From VAZQ01 sp963816745 (lineage in GTDB: Bacteria; Pseudomonadota; Alphaproteobacteria; Rhizobiales; Xanthobacteraceae), in assembly GCA_963816745.1 (NCBI GenBank), contig CAWFLQ010000004.1, positions 62,001 through 126,000 on the forward strand: a stretch of DNA of 64,000 bases. The letters run 5' to 3'. The notes under the pieces are model-generated. The model was not told where the DNA came from, did not search any database, and worked only from the letters and a program-made list of their open reading frames with translations. This document shows, one piece after another, positions 10,631 to 20,708 of the stretch; position 1 is the first letter of the stretch, and the number at the start of each line of letters is the position of its first letter. The translations under genes and the position numbers were made by a program.

Positions 10631-12503
10631 ATGCAGGTCACTTACGCGCCGCTTCGTACGCTGCGCGATATCGAGGAATTGGAGCGCGTGCCGCTCGATG
10701 AGCGGATCTTCTCCTGGAATCTGAACGACTGGATCGCACGAGGCTGCGCGCTCGATCCCGCCAAGATCGCCATCCGCTATATCGCCGACGGCGATCCCGA
10801 CGGCGAGACGGTCGCCATCTCGTATCGCGAGTTGCAAAAGCGCTCGAACCAGGCGGCCAATCTGTTTCATTCGCTCGGCGTGTCGGCGAACGACGTGGTC
10901 CTCTACGTGCTGCCGACCCTGCCGCAGCTCTATGTAGCCATGCTGGGCGCGGTCAGCGCCGGCATCGCCTGCGGCGTCAACTGGATGCTCAAGCCGGAGC
11001 AGCTCGCCGAGCTCGTGCGCTCGACCAAGGCGAAGGTCGTCGTCACGCTCGGGCCGACGCCCGGCTACGAGATCTTCGAGAACGTGCAGGCGGTCCGGGC
11101 GGAGATTTCACCTTCCGTGCACATCCTCACTGTGCCGGGCCCGGGCGGGACGCCCATGCCGGAGACGGACTTCGACACGCTCGCGGCGCGGCAGCCCGGC
11201 GACCGGCTGTTGTTCGAGCGCAAGATCGCGCCCGACGACATCGCGGCCTATGTCCATTCCGGCGGGACGACCGGCTCGCCCAAAGCTGGTGACGCTCACG
11301 CATCGCGGCTTTGCCTACAAGTGCTGGGCCAACGCTGTCGTGATGGCGCATACGTCGGACGACGTGATCTTTTCCGACTATCCCATGTTCCACATCGCTG
11401 GCATTTTCGCGCGCGGCTATTTCGCCATCGTGCACGGCATGTCGATCGTCATCCCGTCGCCGCTCGGCGCACGCGACAAGCGCTTCATCGAGAACTACTG
11501 GAAGTTCGTGGAGAAGTTCGGGATCACGATCTTCTCCGGCGTGCCGACGACGCTGGCGCAACTCGCCAAGAGCGGACCGCAGCGGCGAGAAGCTCGCGAC
11601 GCTGCGCGACTATGCCTGCACCGGTTCGACGGCCTTCCCGGCCGAGGTGGCGCGGCAGATCGAGAAGCTGATCGGCGTGCGCGTGCTGCTGACCTATGGC
11701 GCGACCGAATACACGCAGAACGTCACGCAGGCGCCGCGCGACGGTGATCCGAAATTCGGCTCGCCCGGCATCCGGCTGCCCTACACGCAGGTCAAGACGG
11801 TCGAGCTCGACGGCGACGTGATCAAGCGCGAATGCGGCATCGACGAGATCGGCGTCGTCGTGGTCAAGGGTCCGAGCATCACGCCCGGCTATCTCGAGCC
11901 GAAATACAACGAGGGCGTCTTCACCCGTGACGGCTGGTTCAACTCCGGCGACCTCGGGCGCTTCGACGCCGACGGCTATCTCTGGCTCACCGGCCGCGTG
12001 AAGGACGTGATCATCCGCGGCGGCCACAACATCGACCCGTCGGTGATCGAGGAGACGCTGCTCAAGCACAACGAGGTGATGCTGGCGGCGGCGGTGAGCA
12101 AGCCCGACGCCTATGCCGGCGAATTGCCGGTCGCCTATGTGCAGCTCGTGCCGGGGCGCGCGCCACGGCCGAGGCGATCCGCGACTTCGCGCTCGAGCAC
12201 ATTCCGGAACGGGCGGCGGCCCCGAAGGACATCATCATCGTCGAGAGGATGCCGCTGACCGACGTGCAGAAGCCGGCCAAGGTCGAGCTTCGCCGCGACG
12301 CCGCGCGCCGGGCGTTCCGCGAGGTGCTGGCGGGCGTTGCGGACGGCAAGCTCACGGTCGACATGGTGGCGGATCCGGTCAAGGGCAACGTGGCGGTGAT
12401 CGAGGTGGCCGGCGCGGCCGGGGGGCGACGCCACGTGGAGGACGTCATCCACGAACGGATGAAGGCCTTTGCGGTCGCCTATAACGTGCAATGGAGGGAA
12501 TGA
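10631..12503 (+). CDS. AMP-dependent acyl-CoA synthetase/ligase, three frameshift sites
   Basis: The ATG at 10631 starts MQVTYAPLRTLRDIEELERV. The P-loop motif is YVHSGGTTGSPK, after which one extra A (CCCAAAG near 11280) shifts the frame. The second segment carries DVIFSDYPMFHIAGIFARGY; a second inserted base near 11590 leads to LTYGATEYTQNVTQAP, DGWFNSGDLGRFDADGYLWL and GRVKDVIIRGGHNIDP. Near 12160 the frame changes again before IPERAAAPKDIIIVERMPLT and the C-terminal lysine motif region TDVQKPAKVELRR. Restored length is about 620 residues. It activates a carboxylic acid as its CoA thioester, feeding the MaoC, dehydrogenase and hydratase steps encoded downstream. Confidence 0.88.
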
Positions 12504-12579
12504 GCCGGGCTTGACCGGACGATCCTCCCGCCGTCAAACTGACAAACCGAAAAAAAGACGACAGCGGGAGGATAAATCA

Positions 12580-13579
12580 ATGCAGGTCCGCAAGCTTCTG
12601 AGTATCGCGGTGGTCGGCGCCGCCACCGCCTTCGTGGCCGGCGCGGGCCTCGCGCAATCGGGCTATCCCTCGCAGCCCATCCGCGTGATCATTCCGCTGG
12701 CGCCGGGCGGGGCGATCGACGTGATGGTGCGCGCGCTCGGCAAGGCGTTCGAGCAGCGCAATACACATGGGTTCGTCGTCGAAAGCCGCGCCGGCGCCAA
12801 CACCATCATCGCCGCCAATGCCTGCAAGGCGGCGCCGCCCGACGGCTCCACGATCTGCCTGCTGTCGCGCAGCTCCGTCTCGCTCAACCCGACGCTCTAC
12901 AGGAACCTGTCCTATGATCCGCTCCGGGACTTCGAGCCGATCACCAACCTCGCCTTCGCGCACCAGGTGCTGATCCTGAACAAGAACGTGCCGGTGAACG
13001 ATCTCAAGGAGCTGGTGGCCTATTCCAAGCAGCATCCCGACAAGCTCAATTTCGGCTCGTTCGGCATCGGCGGCGATACCCACCTGGTGGTGGAGTGGAT
13101 CAAGCACGAGACCGGCGCCAAGATGACCCATGTTCCCTACAAGGGTGCCTCCGACGCGATGCTGGCGTTCAAGTCCGGCGACATCCAGCTTCTGTACCTC
13201 ATCGTCGGCAATCCCGATATCGCGCGGCAGATCAACGAAGGCGAGATCAAGGGGCTGCTGGTGCCGGGAGCGAAAGCGCAATCCGCTCGTTCCGAACGTG
13301 CCCTCGTTCGGCGAATCCGGATTGTCGCCGGACCAGACCGCGTTCGAGACCTGGTTCGGCATGTTCGCGCCGAAGGGAACGCCGGCCGACATCGTCAAGA
13401 AGCTCAATGCGGAGTTCTCCGCCATCGTGAAGACGCCGGAATTCGCCAACCCGTACCTGATCTCGAAAGGCTTCACGCCGGTCGGCAACAGCAGCGAGGA
13501 GCTTGCGAAGTTCATCGTCGAGGATCAGAAGAAGGGAAAGCTCCTGGTCGACATCTCCGGCGCCAAGCTGGAGCAGTAG
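12580..13579 (+). CDS. Tripartite tricarboxylate transporter receptor (TctC/Bug family), one frameshift
   Basis: The start at 12580 has a strong site (GGGAGGATAAATCA before ATG). The signal peptide is MQVRKLLSIAVVGAATAFVA with AQSGYPSQPIRVIIPLAPGG following, the classic Bug N-terminus. The body includes HVPYKGASDAMLAFKSGDIQ. Near 13277 one extra A in GCGAAAGCGC shifts the frame into NPLVPNVPSFGESGLSPDQ and on to the stop at 13579. Restored length is 332 residues. No TctA/TctB membrane genes are nearby, as is usual for this expanded family, so the protein may act as a sensor or share a distant transporter. Confidence 0.9.
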
Positions 13580-13596
13580 AGAGTTTCAGGACTGAC

Positions 13597-14460
13597 ATGG
13601 GTTTGAACTACGAACGGCTGATGGCCTACCGGCCTGCCGACATCGCCGTGAGCTATGGCGAGCGCGAGTGCATCCTCTATGCGCTCGGCATCGGGCTCGG
13701 CATGGACCCGATCGATACGGGCGCGCTCAAATTCGTGTACGAGCGCGCCGGGCTTGCAGGCCTTTCCCACCATGGCGGTGGTGCTGGGCTGGCCCGGGCG
13801 GCTCACCGATCCGGCCTTCGGCGTCGACGAGCGGCTGGTGGTCGCCGGCGATCTCAAGGTGGTGCTGCATCGACCACTGCCGCCGCAGGCGCGGCTCGTC
13901 AGCCGCCCGCGCATCAAGGACGTGATCGACAAGGGCTCCGGCAACGCCGCCATCATCCTGAACACGCGCGACCTTCTCGCCGAGGACGGGACGCTGGTCG
14001 CGACCGTGGACAGCAGCACCTTTGCGCGCAAGCACGGCGGCTTCGGCGGCAAGGTGACGGAGACGCCGACGCCGCCGCCGGTGCCGCAGACTCCGCCGGC
14101 GAAAATCTGCGACCTGCCGACGCCGCCCAATCTCGCGCTGCTCTACCGGCTCAACGGCGACGAGAACCCGCTGCATGCGGATCCGGAGCGCGCCAAGGTG
14201 GCGGGCTTCGATCGCCCGATCCTGCACGGCGCCGCGAGCTTCGGCATCGCGGCGCACGCGATCCTGCGCACGCTCGCGGACTATCGGCCGGAGCGGCTCG
14301 CCAGCATCGAGGCGCGCTTCTCCAAACCGGTGTTTCCCGGCGAGACCATCCGCACCGAGATGTGGGTGGAGGGCGATCGCGTCTCGTTCCAGTGCCGCGT
14401 GGCCGCGCGCGACGACGATCGTGCTCAGCAACGGGCTTGCGACCTTGAGGTCCGCCGTGA
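13597..14460 (+). CDS. MaoC-like (R)-enoyl-CoA hydratase, frameshifted
   Basis: The ATG at 13597 starts MGLNYERLMAYRPADIAVSY, the N-terminal hot-dog half typical of eukaryotic-type hydratase-2 proteins. After a one-base insertion near 13765 the frame continues with QAFPTMAVVLGWPGRL. The C-terminal half has the hydratase-2 motif RLNGDENPLHADPERAKVAG (Asp and His of the active site) and FDRPILHGAASFGIAAHAIL. Two more insertions near 14410 and 14450 would bring the frame to the TGA at 14458-14460, giving 286-287 residues, the usual length. It hydrates a 2-enoyl-CoA intermediate. Confidence 0.83.
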
Positions 14461-15635
14461 GTCCTGGGACAACACCACGCTGTTCGCGGACGACACTCCC
14501 GCCGACCGTGCCTTCCGCCAGGAGGTGCGCGACTGGATCGCGGCCAACCTGCCGGCGGAGCTGTGCAACCGCTCGACGCGCATCGATCCGCCCGAGCTCA
14601 AGCCCTGGCACCGCAAGCTCTACGAGCGCGGCTGGATCGCGCCGCATTGGCCGAAGGAGTACGGCGGCATGGGCGCGACGCTCACGCAGCAGATCATCCT
14701 GTTCGAGGAGATCAGCCGCGTCGGCGCGCCAACGCCTTATCCGCACGGCCTCAACTTCATCGGTCCGCTGATCATCGACGCCGGCACGCCGGAGCAGAAG
14801 GCGAAGCACCTGCCGCCGATCCTCACCGGCGAGACCACCTGGTGCCAGGGCTATTCGGAATCCGGCGCCGGCTCCGACCTCGCGAGCCTCGACGACGCGC
14901 GCCGAGCTCGACGGCGACCACTTCATCGTCAACGGCCACAAGATGTGGACGACCAACGGCCATTTCGCCGACTGGATGTTCGCGCTCGTGCGCACCGATC
15001 CGAAGGCGCAGCCGCGCCACGCCGGCATCAGCATGCTGCTGATCGATCTGAAATCGCCCGGCATCACGGTGAAGCCGATCCAGACCATCAAGGGCGACGC
15101 GGAGTTCGCCGAGGAGTTGCTTCGTCGATGTGCGCGTGCCGCGCGAGAATCTGCTGGGTGGCCTCAACGACGGCTGGAAGGTCGCCAACCGGCTGCTCGG
15201 GTCCGAGCGCTTCACCACCGGGACATCCGCGCAATGCCGCCGTCCTGCTCAACAAGGCGCGGCAGGTGGCGGAGCTCACCGGCGCGATGCGCGAGCCCGG
15301 GTTCCTGCAGAAGCTGGCGGCGCTCGAGATCGACCTCTTGGCGTTCTCCGCCTATTACCGCCACGCGGCCGCGCTGCACGGCGAGAAGCGGGCGCCGCTC
15401 TCGATGGCGCCGGTGATCAAGATCGCCGGCGGCGAGCTCGGCCAGCGCGCCTCGGAGCTGCTGGTGGAGGCGGCGGCGGGCTTCGGCCCGCTGCGTGGAC
15501 GACATGACGGTCGGCAATCACGTCGTCAATCCGGCGGCCGAGATGTTCGAGATGCGGCGCGTCACGGTCGGCAGCGGCGCGGTCGAAATCCAGCGCAACA
15601 TCATCGCCAAACGCGTGCTCGGGCTGCCGAGCTGA
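14457..15635 (+). CDS. Acyl-CoA dehydrogenase, several frameshifts
   Basis: The likely start is a GTG near 14457 overlapping the MaoC stop. The protein then reads WDNTTLFADDTPADRAFRQE and EYGGMGATLTQQIILFEEIS, with the flavin/substrate segment TWCQGYSESGAGSDLASL. Frame changes near 14895, 15115, 15220 and 15490 separate WTTNGHFADWMFALVRTDPK, VPRENLLGGLNDGWKVANRL, LLNKARQVAELTGAMREPGF and the C-terminus ending IIAKRVLGLPS. Restored length is about 392 residues, normal for the family. It pairs with the dehydrogenase encoded immediately downstream; such pairs often form a heteromer. Confidence 0.85.
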
Positions 15636-15657
15636 TGCGAACGACCGGAGAATTGCC

Positions 15658-16778
15658 TTGGACTTGTTGCTGACCGAGCAGCAAAGCCTGTTCGCCGAGA
15701 CCGCTGCGCGGCTGTGCGCCGATCACGGCGGGCCCAAGCGCCTGCGCGCGTTGCGGGCGGCCGGCGAGGACCTGGACCGCGACGCCTGGCGGGCTGCGCT
15801 CGACGCGCAATGGCTGGCGACTGTCGTTGCGGAAGATCACGGCGGGGAGGGCCTCGGCGCCTTCGATCTCGCGCTTGCGTTGGAGCAGGCCGGCCGGCAG
15901 CTGTTGCTGGTCCCGCTGCTCGAGACCGCCGCGGCTGCGTGGACGATGTCGCGGGCCGCGGACACGTCGCGCGCGTCGGGAGCGCTCGCCGACGTGCTGG
16001 GCGGCACCGGCCTGATCGTGCCCGCGACCGAGGCGGCATCCTGGCGGCCCGGTGGCCGCGCGTCCGGCATCCGCTACGACCACAGAGCCGGCGTGCTCGA
16101 TGGCAGCATTCCGTTCGTCGCCTATGGCGGATCGGCGGACGCGTTTCTCGTTGCGATCGATTCCGGAGCGCAGCCCGTGCTGGCCGTCGTCCCGCGCAGC
16201 AGACGTGTCGGTCGCGACCGAAGGCAATGTCGACGGATCGTCGTCGAGCCGGCTTACCTTCGCGAAGGTCCACGTTCCGGCCGAGAACGTGATCGCGACC
16301 GGGGCGGAGGCGCGCAGGCTGGCATTGCAACTGCAGGAGTTCCTGATGCTCGGCGCGGCGATCGAGCTCGTCGGCCTCGCCGCCGCCGCGCTCGATGTGA
16401 CGCTCGACTACGTCAAGCTGCGCCAGCAGTTCGGCAAGCCGATCGGCAGCTTCCAGGTGCTGCAGCACCGCGCGGTCAACGGCTTCATCGATATCGAGCT
16501 CAATCGCTCGCTCGTCTATCGCGTGCTCGCCGCCTACGACGCGGGCGAGCACCATCCGGCGATGGTGTCGGCGGCGAAGGCGCGCGCCTCGCGCTGCGGC
16601 CTTGGAGATCACGCGCGCTGCGCTGCAGATGCACGGCGCCATCGGCTACACCGAGGAGCACGACATCGGCCTCTACTACAAGCGCGCCATGACGCTGGCG
16701 GCACGGTACGGCGGCGAGCTCGGCCATACCGGCGCCTTCTCGGCGCTCACGCTCGAATCGGCGGGAGCAGCGCCGTGA
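15658..16778 (+). CDS. Acyl-CoA dehydrogenase, second subunit, two frameshifts
   Basis: The start is a TTG at 15658 (read MDLLLTEQQSLFAETAARLC); no nearer ATG fits the conserved N-terminus. The first frame holds the N-terminal helical domain and runs to about 16200. The second holds VHVPAENVIATGAEARRLAL and LDYVKLRQQFGKPIGSFQVL, the family C-terminal motif. From about 16600 the third carries ALQMHGAIGYTEEHDIGLYY to the TGA at 16776-16778. Restored length is about 373 residues. This class with a weak N-terminal half is usually the partner of the dehydrogenase just upstream. Confidence 0.85.
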
Positions 16779-17569
16779 GCGATGTGCTGGGCGATGCTCC
16801 GTTGCTGCGCGCCATCGATGGGCGCGGCATCGCCACGCTTACATTCAACCGGCCGGACAAGGGCAACAGCTACAACAGCGCCATGCTCGATACGCTGCAC
16901 GACGAGGTCGCGCGCCTGGGCGCGGACCCTGCGGTGCGCGCGGTCGTGCTGCGCGGCAACGGCAAGCATTTCAGCGCCGGCGCGGAGGTCGGCGCCGCCC
17001 GCCAAGGAGAAGCCGCGCGCGACCATCCCGGCTGTGTGCCTCGCGCTCGACACGGTGAGCAAGCCGACCATCGCGCTCGTCCACGGCGCCTGCATCGGCG
17101 GCGGCCGTTGCGCTCATCTCCTGTTGCGACGTCGTCATCGCCACGCAGAACGCGTTCTTCTCGTTGCCGGAGGTGCGGCTCGGCTTCGCGCCGGGGCCGC
17201 TCATTCCGTTCTTTCTGCGCGCGATCGACGCCGCGCAGCCTGCGCCGCTATCTCCTCTCGGGCGAGCGCTTCACCGCCGAGGACGCCTTGCGCATCGGTC
17301 TCGTTCATCAGCTCTGCGCTCCCGAGGCGGCAGATGCGGCATTGGCCGCGCGTCATCGACGAGATGCTGCACGCCGGCCCGAGTGCGCGTCGCGCATGCC
17401 AAGCAGCTGCTCCGCCGGCTTGACGCACGCGCCGATATCGCAGGAGCTGCTGGCGGAGCTGCAGGACGAGTTCGACCAGCGCCTGAATTCACCCGAAGCG
17501 GCCGAAGGCCGGGCGAGCTTCCGCGAGAAGCGCAAGCCCAAGTGGTTTCCGCCGGCGCAAGACAAGTGA
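16775..17569 (+). CDS. Enoyl-CoA hydratase/isomerase, about four frameshifts
   Basis: A GTG at 16775 overlaps the previous stop as GTGA. The N-terminus is IDGRGIATLTFNRPDKGNSY, and the oxyanion-hole segment is VVLRGNGKHFSAGAEVG. Frame changes near 16990, 17105, 17235 and 17345 separate ALVHGACIGGG, FFSLPEVRLGFAPGPLIPFF, YLLSGERFTAEDALRIGLVH and the C-terminal tail ending in PKWFPPAQDK. Four breaks in under 800 bases is the highest density in the window. Restored length is about 264 residues. It would act on the enoyl-CoA made by the dehydrogenases. Confidence 0.83.
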   Translation: MSDVLGDAPLLRAIDGRGIATLTFNRPDKGNSYNSAMLDTLHDEVARLGADPAVRAVVLRGNGKHFSAGAEVGAARQGEAARDHPGCVPRARHGEQADHRARPRRLHRRRPLRSSPVATSSSPRRTRSSRCRRCGSASRRGRSFRSFCARSTPRSLRRYLLSGERFTAEDALRIGLVHQLCAPEAADAALAARHRRDAARRPECASRMPSSCSAGLTHAPISQELLAELQDEFDQRLNSPEAAEGRASFREKRKPKWFPPAQDK

Positions 17570-17597
17570 ACGGGGAGGGGATCATGCATCTCATCCG

Positions 17598-18560
17598 ATG
17601 GCTCGCATCTGTCTGCTCGCAACGCTGTGCATCGGCGCTGCGCCGGCGGCGGCGCAGAACTGGCCCACGGCGAAGCCGATCACCATGGTGGTGCCGTTCC
17701 CGCCCGGACCGGCGCTCGATCTGGTGGCGCGCCTCGTCGGCGCCAAGATGGGCGAGGCGCTCGGCCAGACCGTGGTGATCGACAACCGCAGCGGCGCCAA
17801 CGGCACGATCGGATCGAGCGCGGTGGCGCGCGCGGCGCCTGACGGCTACACCTTGCTCGGGGCCACGGCCGGCACGCATGTCACCGCCGTGCACCTCCTG
17901 AAGAACCTGCCGTACGATCCGGTCAAGGACTTCACCCCGATCGTTGCGGCGGTCGAGCCGGTGACCTGCCTGGCGGTGAACAGCGCTGTGCCGGTCAACT
18001 CGGTCGAGGAGCTGATCGCCTATGCCAAGGCGCGTCCCGACGAGCTCTCCTACGGCTCATCCGGCGTCGGCTCGGTCTTCCAGATGATGGGCGAGCTGTT
18101 CAACCAGACCGCCGGCGTGCGGATCAAGCACGTACCTTACCGTGGCGTCGCGCCCGCCATGCAGGACGTGGTCAGCGGCCACATCCCGATGGTGTTCATC
18201 TCGGTCTCCAACGCAATGCCGGCGGTGCAATCGGGTCGCGTCAAGATTCTCGCGGTGCTCGAGCCCACGCGCTACGCCAAGTTGCCCGACGTGCGCTCGA
18301 TGTCGGAGATCGTTCCGGCATTCAAGAAGCCGTCTTCATGGTTCGGATTTTTCGGGCCCGCCGGGCTGCCGCGCGAGATCGTGACTCGGCTGAACGCGGA
18401 GATGGTCAAGGCGCTCGCCGCGCCCGATGTTGTGGCCAAGCTCGACGACAACGGCATGGCGGTCATCGGCGGAACGCCGGAGCAGTTCGCCGCGCTGATG
18501 CAGGACGGCATCGCGCGCTACGGCGCGATCATCAAGGCGGCGGGCATCCAGGCGGAATGA
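17598..18560 (+). CDS. Tripartite tricarboxylate transporter receptor (TctC/Bug family)
   Basis: This open frame of 320 residues has a signal peptide ending in APAAAQ, the start NWPTAKPITMVVPFPPGPAL, the motif HVPYRGVAPAMQDVVSGHIP and a normal C-terminus (IIKAAGIQAE). The only strong ribosome-binding site (GGGGAGGGG, 17572-17580) serves an ATG at 17583 in another frame (MHLIRWLA), so one base error near 17610 may hide the true start. It is the last gene of the plus-strand catabolic operon, the second receptor of this type in it. Confidence 0.9.
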   Translation: MARICLLATLCIGAAPAAAQNWPTAKPITMVVPFPPGPALDLVARLVGAKMGEALGQTVVIDNRSGANGTIGSSAVARAAPDGYTLLGATAGTHVTAVHLLKNLPYDPVKDFTPIVAAVEPVTCLAVNSAVPVNSVEELIAYAKARPDELSYGSSGVGSVFQMMGELFNQTAGVRIKHVPYRGVAPAMQDVVSGHIPMVFISVSNAMPAVQSGRVKILAVLEPTRYAKLPDVRSMSEIVPAFKKPSSWFGFFGPAGLPREIVTRLNAEMVKALAAPDVVAKLDDNGMAVIGGTPEQFAALMQDGIARYGAIIKAAGIQAE

Positions 18561-18716
18561 GGTTGGCGGTCATCATGTGGATACCACCGCGCAGGATAGA
18601 CAAAGTGCCACTCGGATCTAGATTTGTGATAGAAAGTGCCGAACGCGCCGGCCTTGCGCGAGATGCAGCAAACCCGAAGATCACGATCGGCGGCGTGTTC
18701 GAGGATGCTGCACGCG

Positions 18717-19240
18717 ATGAACCGAAGAGCTCTCATCTGTGGTTTGGAGGCCCTTGCCACGGGTTTGTCGTCCTATGCTCGTGCGCAATCCCCGCGAAGC
18801 AATGCTCCCTCGTGGTCGCCGTGGAAGGAGATTCCGTCGATAGCCGTCGTGTCGGCCGAGGACGATTCCCGAGTTCCCGCTGTTTGGGAGGCGGTGGATT
18901 TCTGGAATGGTCAATTCTCGAGGCTTGGTAGCTCATTTAAGCTGGGCGCGATCGTGCATGTCGTCGGCATGTTCCCGGTCGAAGACCTATACTTGAGCCG
19001 GGATAGTGCACCCGCTCCACCGGCGAGCATTCAGCGAACAAACTGTGATATGATTGTTGTCCTGTCCGAGGCTGACATCAATTCATTCGCGATCTGTTGG
19101 AGAATTCACCGCAAAGTCTTGATCGCGATCAACAGTCTTCGAAGGTATTCACTCACGTCGCCGGAAGGCGCACGTAATGTTCGCCACGGCTTGGGCCGCG
19201 ATTGGATTAGGTACAACGACGAGACGGATGTGCAGGCTCG
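18717..19240 (+). pseudogene. Degenerate secreted matrixin-like metalloprotease remnant
   Basis: The ATG at 18717 opens MNRRALICGLEALATGLSSY with cleavage near ARAQS, so the product was exported. The middle (VWEAVDFWNGQFSRLGSSFK, then NCDMIVVLSEADINSF) resembles the pre-motif part of small matrixins. Where HELGHAIGLGHND would be expected, the frame reads RHGLGRDWIRYNDE. Adding one base back at each of three places would restore Glu, His and His codons. After about 19240 the sequence joins the truncated tail of an opposite-strand DUF1697 gene. GC and codon use are lower than in the neighbours. I read it as a decayed, truncated gene. Confidence 0.5.
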
Positions 19241-19483
19241 GTCGCTTTGGCGACCAAGATCGGAGGAGCGAACTTCTGGACATGTTCCGTTTCGGTCTCG
19301 AGCAACCGCTCCAACGTGGCGCCGGTCTTGCGGCCGCCACCGAAGACGAGATTGCCGCTATTGAGCAGGGAGCGGACCTGCTCGAAGCCCAAGCTCGGTC
19401 AGGAGATCGCGCAGGTCGGACATCGCGACCTGGGTACGACCTCCGAGGTTGACGGCGCGCAGCAGGGCGACATGGACCGTCAT
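19207..19483 (-). pseudogene. Truncated DUF1697 family protein, N-terminal half
   Basis: From the ATG at 19483 the protein starts MTVHVALLRAVNLGGRTQVA, then MSDLRDLLTELG; after one extra G near 19393 it continues FEQVRSLLNSGNLVFGGGRK. These are the conserved N-terminal blocks of DUF1697, a roughly 180-residue family of unknown function. Only about 80-90 residues are recognisable before the sequence runs into the metalloprotease remnant on the other strand near 19230, and the frame stops at 19207. The C-terminal half is missing. Confidence 0.6.
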
Positions 19484-19493
19484 GGCGGCCAGT

Positions 19494-20685
19494 CTACTTC
19501 GCCAATCGCCGCGTCGCCTTCATCCGCTGCACGCTGTCGCCCGCCAGATGGCTCCAGATGATGCCGTCGCGCACGAGCTTGTCGGCGCGCGGCTCGAAGA
19601 CGCCGGCGCTCACGTGAATGTCGAGGTTGATCTCGGTCACCTCCTGGATCACGTCGGTCGACAGGTTCATGCACAGCCCGGCATTGGCCGAATGCACCTT
19701 GTGATCGTGCTCCCAGGCGATGCGCATCACGAACGAGCGCAGTGCCTCGGTAAGCATGTGCATCTTGTTGATCTTGAGCTGCACCAGCTGTTGATCGAAC
19801 AGCACCCGGCCGCCCTGCTTCTTGGTGCGCGCCAGCGTCAGCGCCATCTCGCAGGCGTCGTCGCAGACGCCGAGCGCGTTGGCGGCGAGCTCGAGGTCGC
19901 CGAACAGGTCGCCGCCGGTGCGGTCGCCGGCCTGGTGCGGTCTTCATGTCGGAGCCGTTCACGGGGCCCACGACGTTGGCATGCGGCACGCGGGCGTTCT
20001 CGAAGATCATCTCGCCGTTCTGGTAGAAGCGCCAGCCGGCCTTGTTGAACACCTTGCCGATGCGGAAGCCCGGCGTGTCGTGCGGCACCAGGAACATGGT
20101 GGTGCCCTGCTTCAACGGGGCGTTGGGGTCGGTGCGGGCATCGATGAAGAACAGCTTGCCGACGCTGGCATTGGCGATGAAGCACTTCTCGCCGTTGAGG
20201 ATCCATTCGTCGCCCTGGCGCTCGGCGCGCAATTTGAGCCCGGCCTTGGGATCGTCGCCCGGCGGCAGCCGGTTGTCGGAGCCCGCGCTCGGCTCGCTGA
20301 TGCCCTTGCCGAGGAGATAAGTGTCGTCCTCCAGGAACGGCTTGAGGAAGCGGCCCTTCTGCTCGTCGGTGCAGGTGGCGGCGATCAGGTGGCTCCACTT
20401 CCAGCATTGGCTGAAAGTCTTCGAGATCGCGCTGTCGGCCTTGGCGAGCTCGGCCATCACCAGCGCCTGGGTCACGAAATCGGTGCCGTGGCCGCCCCAT
20501 TCCTTCGGCACCGCCATGGTGCGGAAGCCGAGCCTGGAACCCTTCTTGACGATCTCCCAGTCGAAGGTCTCGCGCGGGTCGGAAATCTCGTCGCGTTCGA
20601 GCGAGATCGGGCGGATTTCCTCCTCCGCGAACTTGCGGGCGGTCATCTGCCAGGCGCGCTGCTCGTTGCTCAGCGTGAAGTCCAT
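19494..20685 (-). CDS. Acyl-CoA dehydrogenase, one frameshift
   Basis: The start at 20685 gives MDFTLSNEQRAWQMTARKFA. It has AVPKEWGGHGTDFVTQALVM, the flavin motif GKGISEPSAGSDN and DEWILNGEKCFIANASVGKL. Near 19930 one extra base shifts the frame; the remaining part carries ELAANALGVCDDACEMALTL and ends GDSVQRMKATRRLAK at 19494. The insertion RAERQGDEWILNG region is intact. Restored length is about 397 residues. It follows another acyl-CoA dehydrogenase by 23 bases and is the last gene of the TctC-led minus-strand operon, indicating oxidation of an imported acid as its CoA ester. Confidence 0.87.
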
Positions 20686-20708
20686 GGTTTTTTGTCCTTG
20701 CTTGCCTG

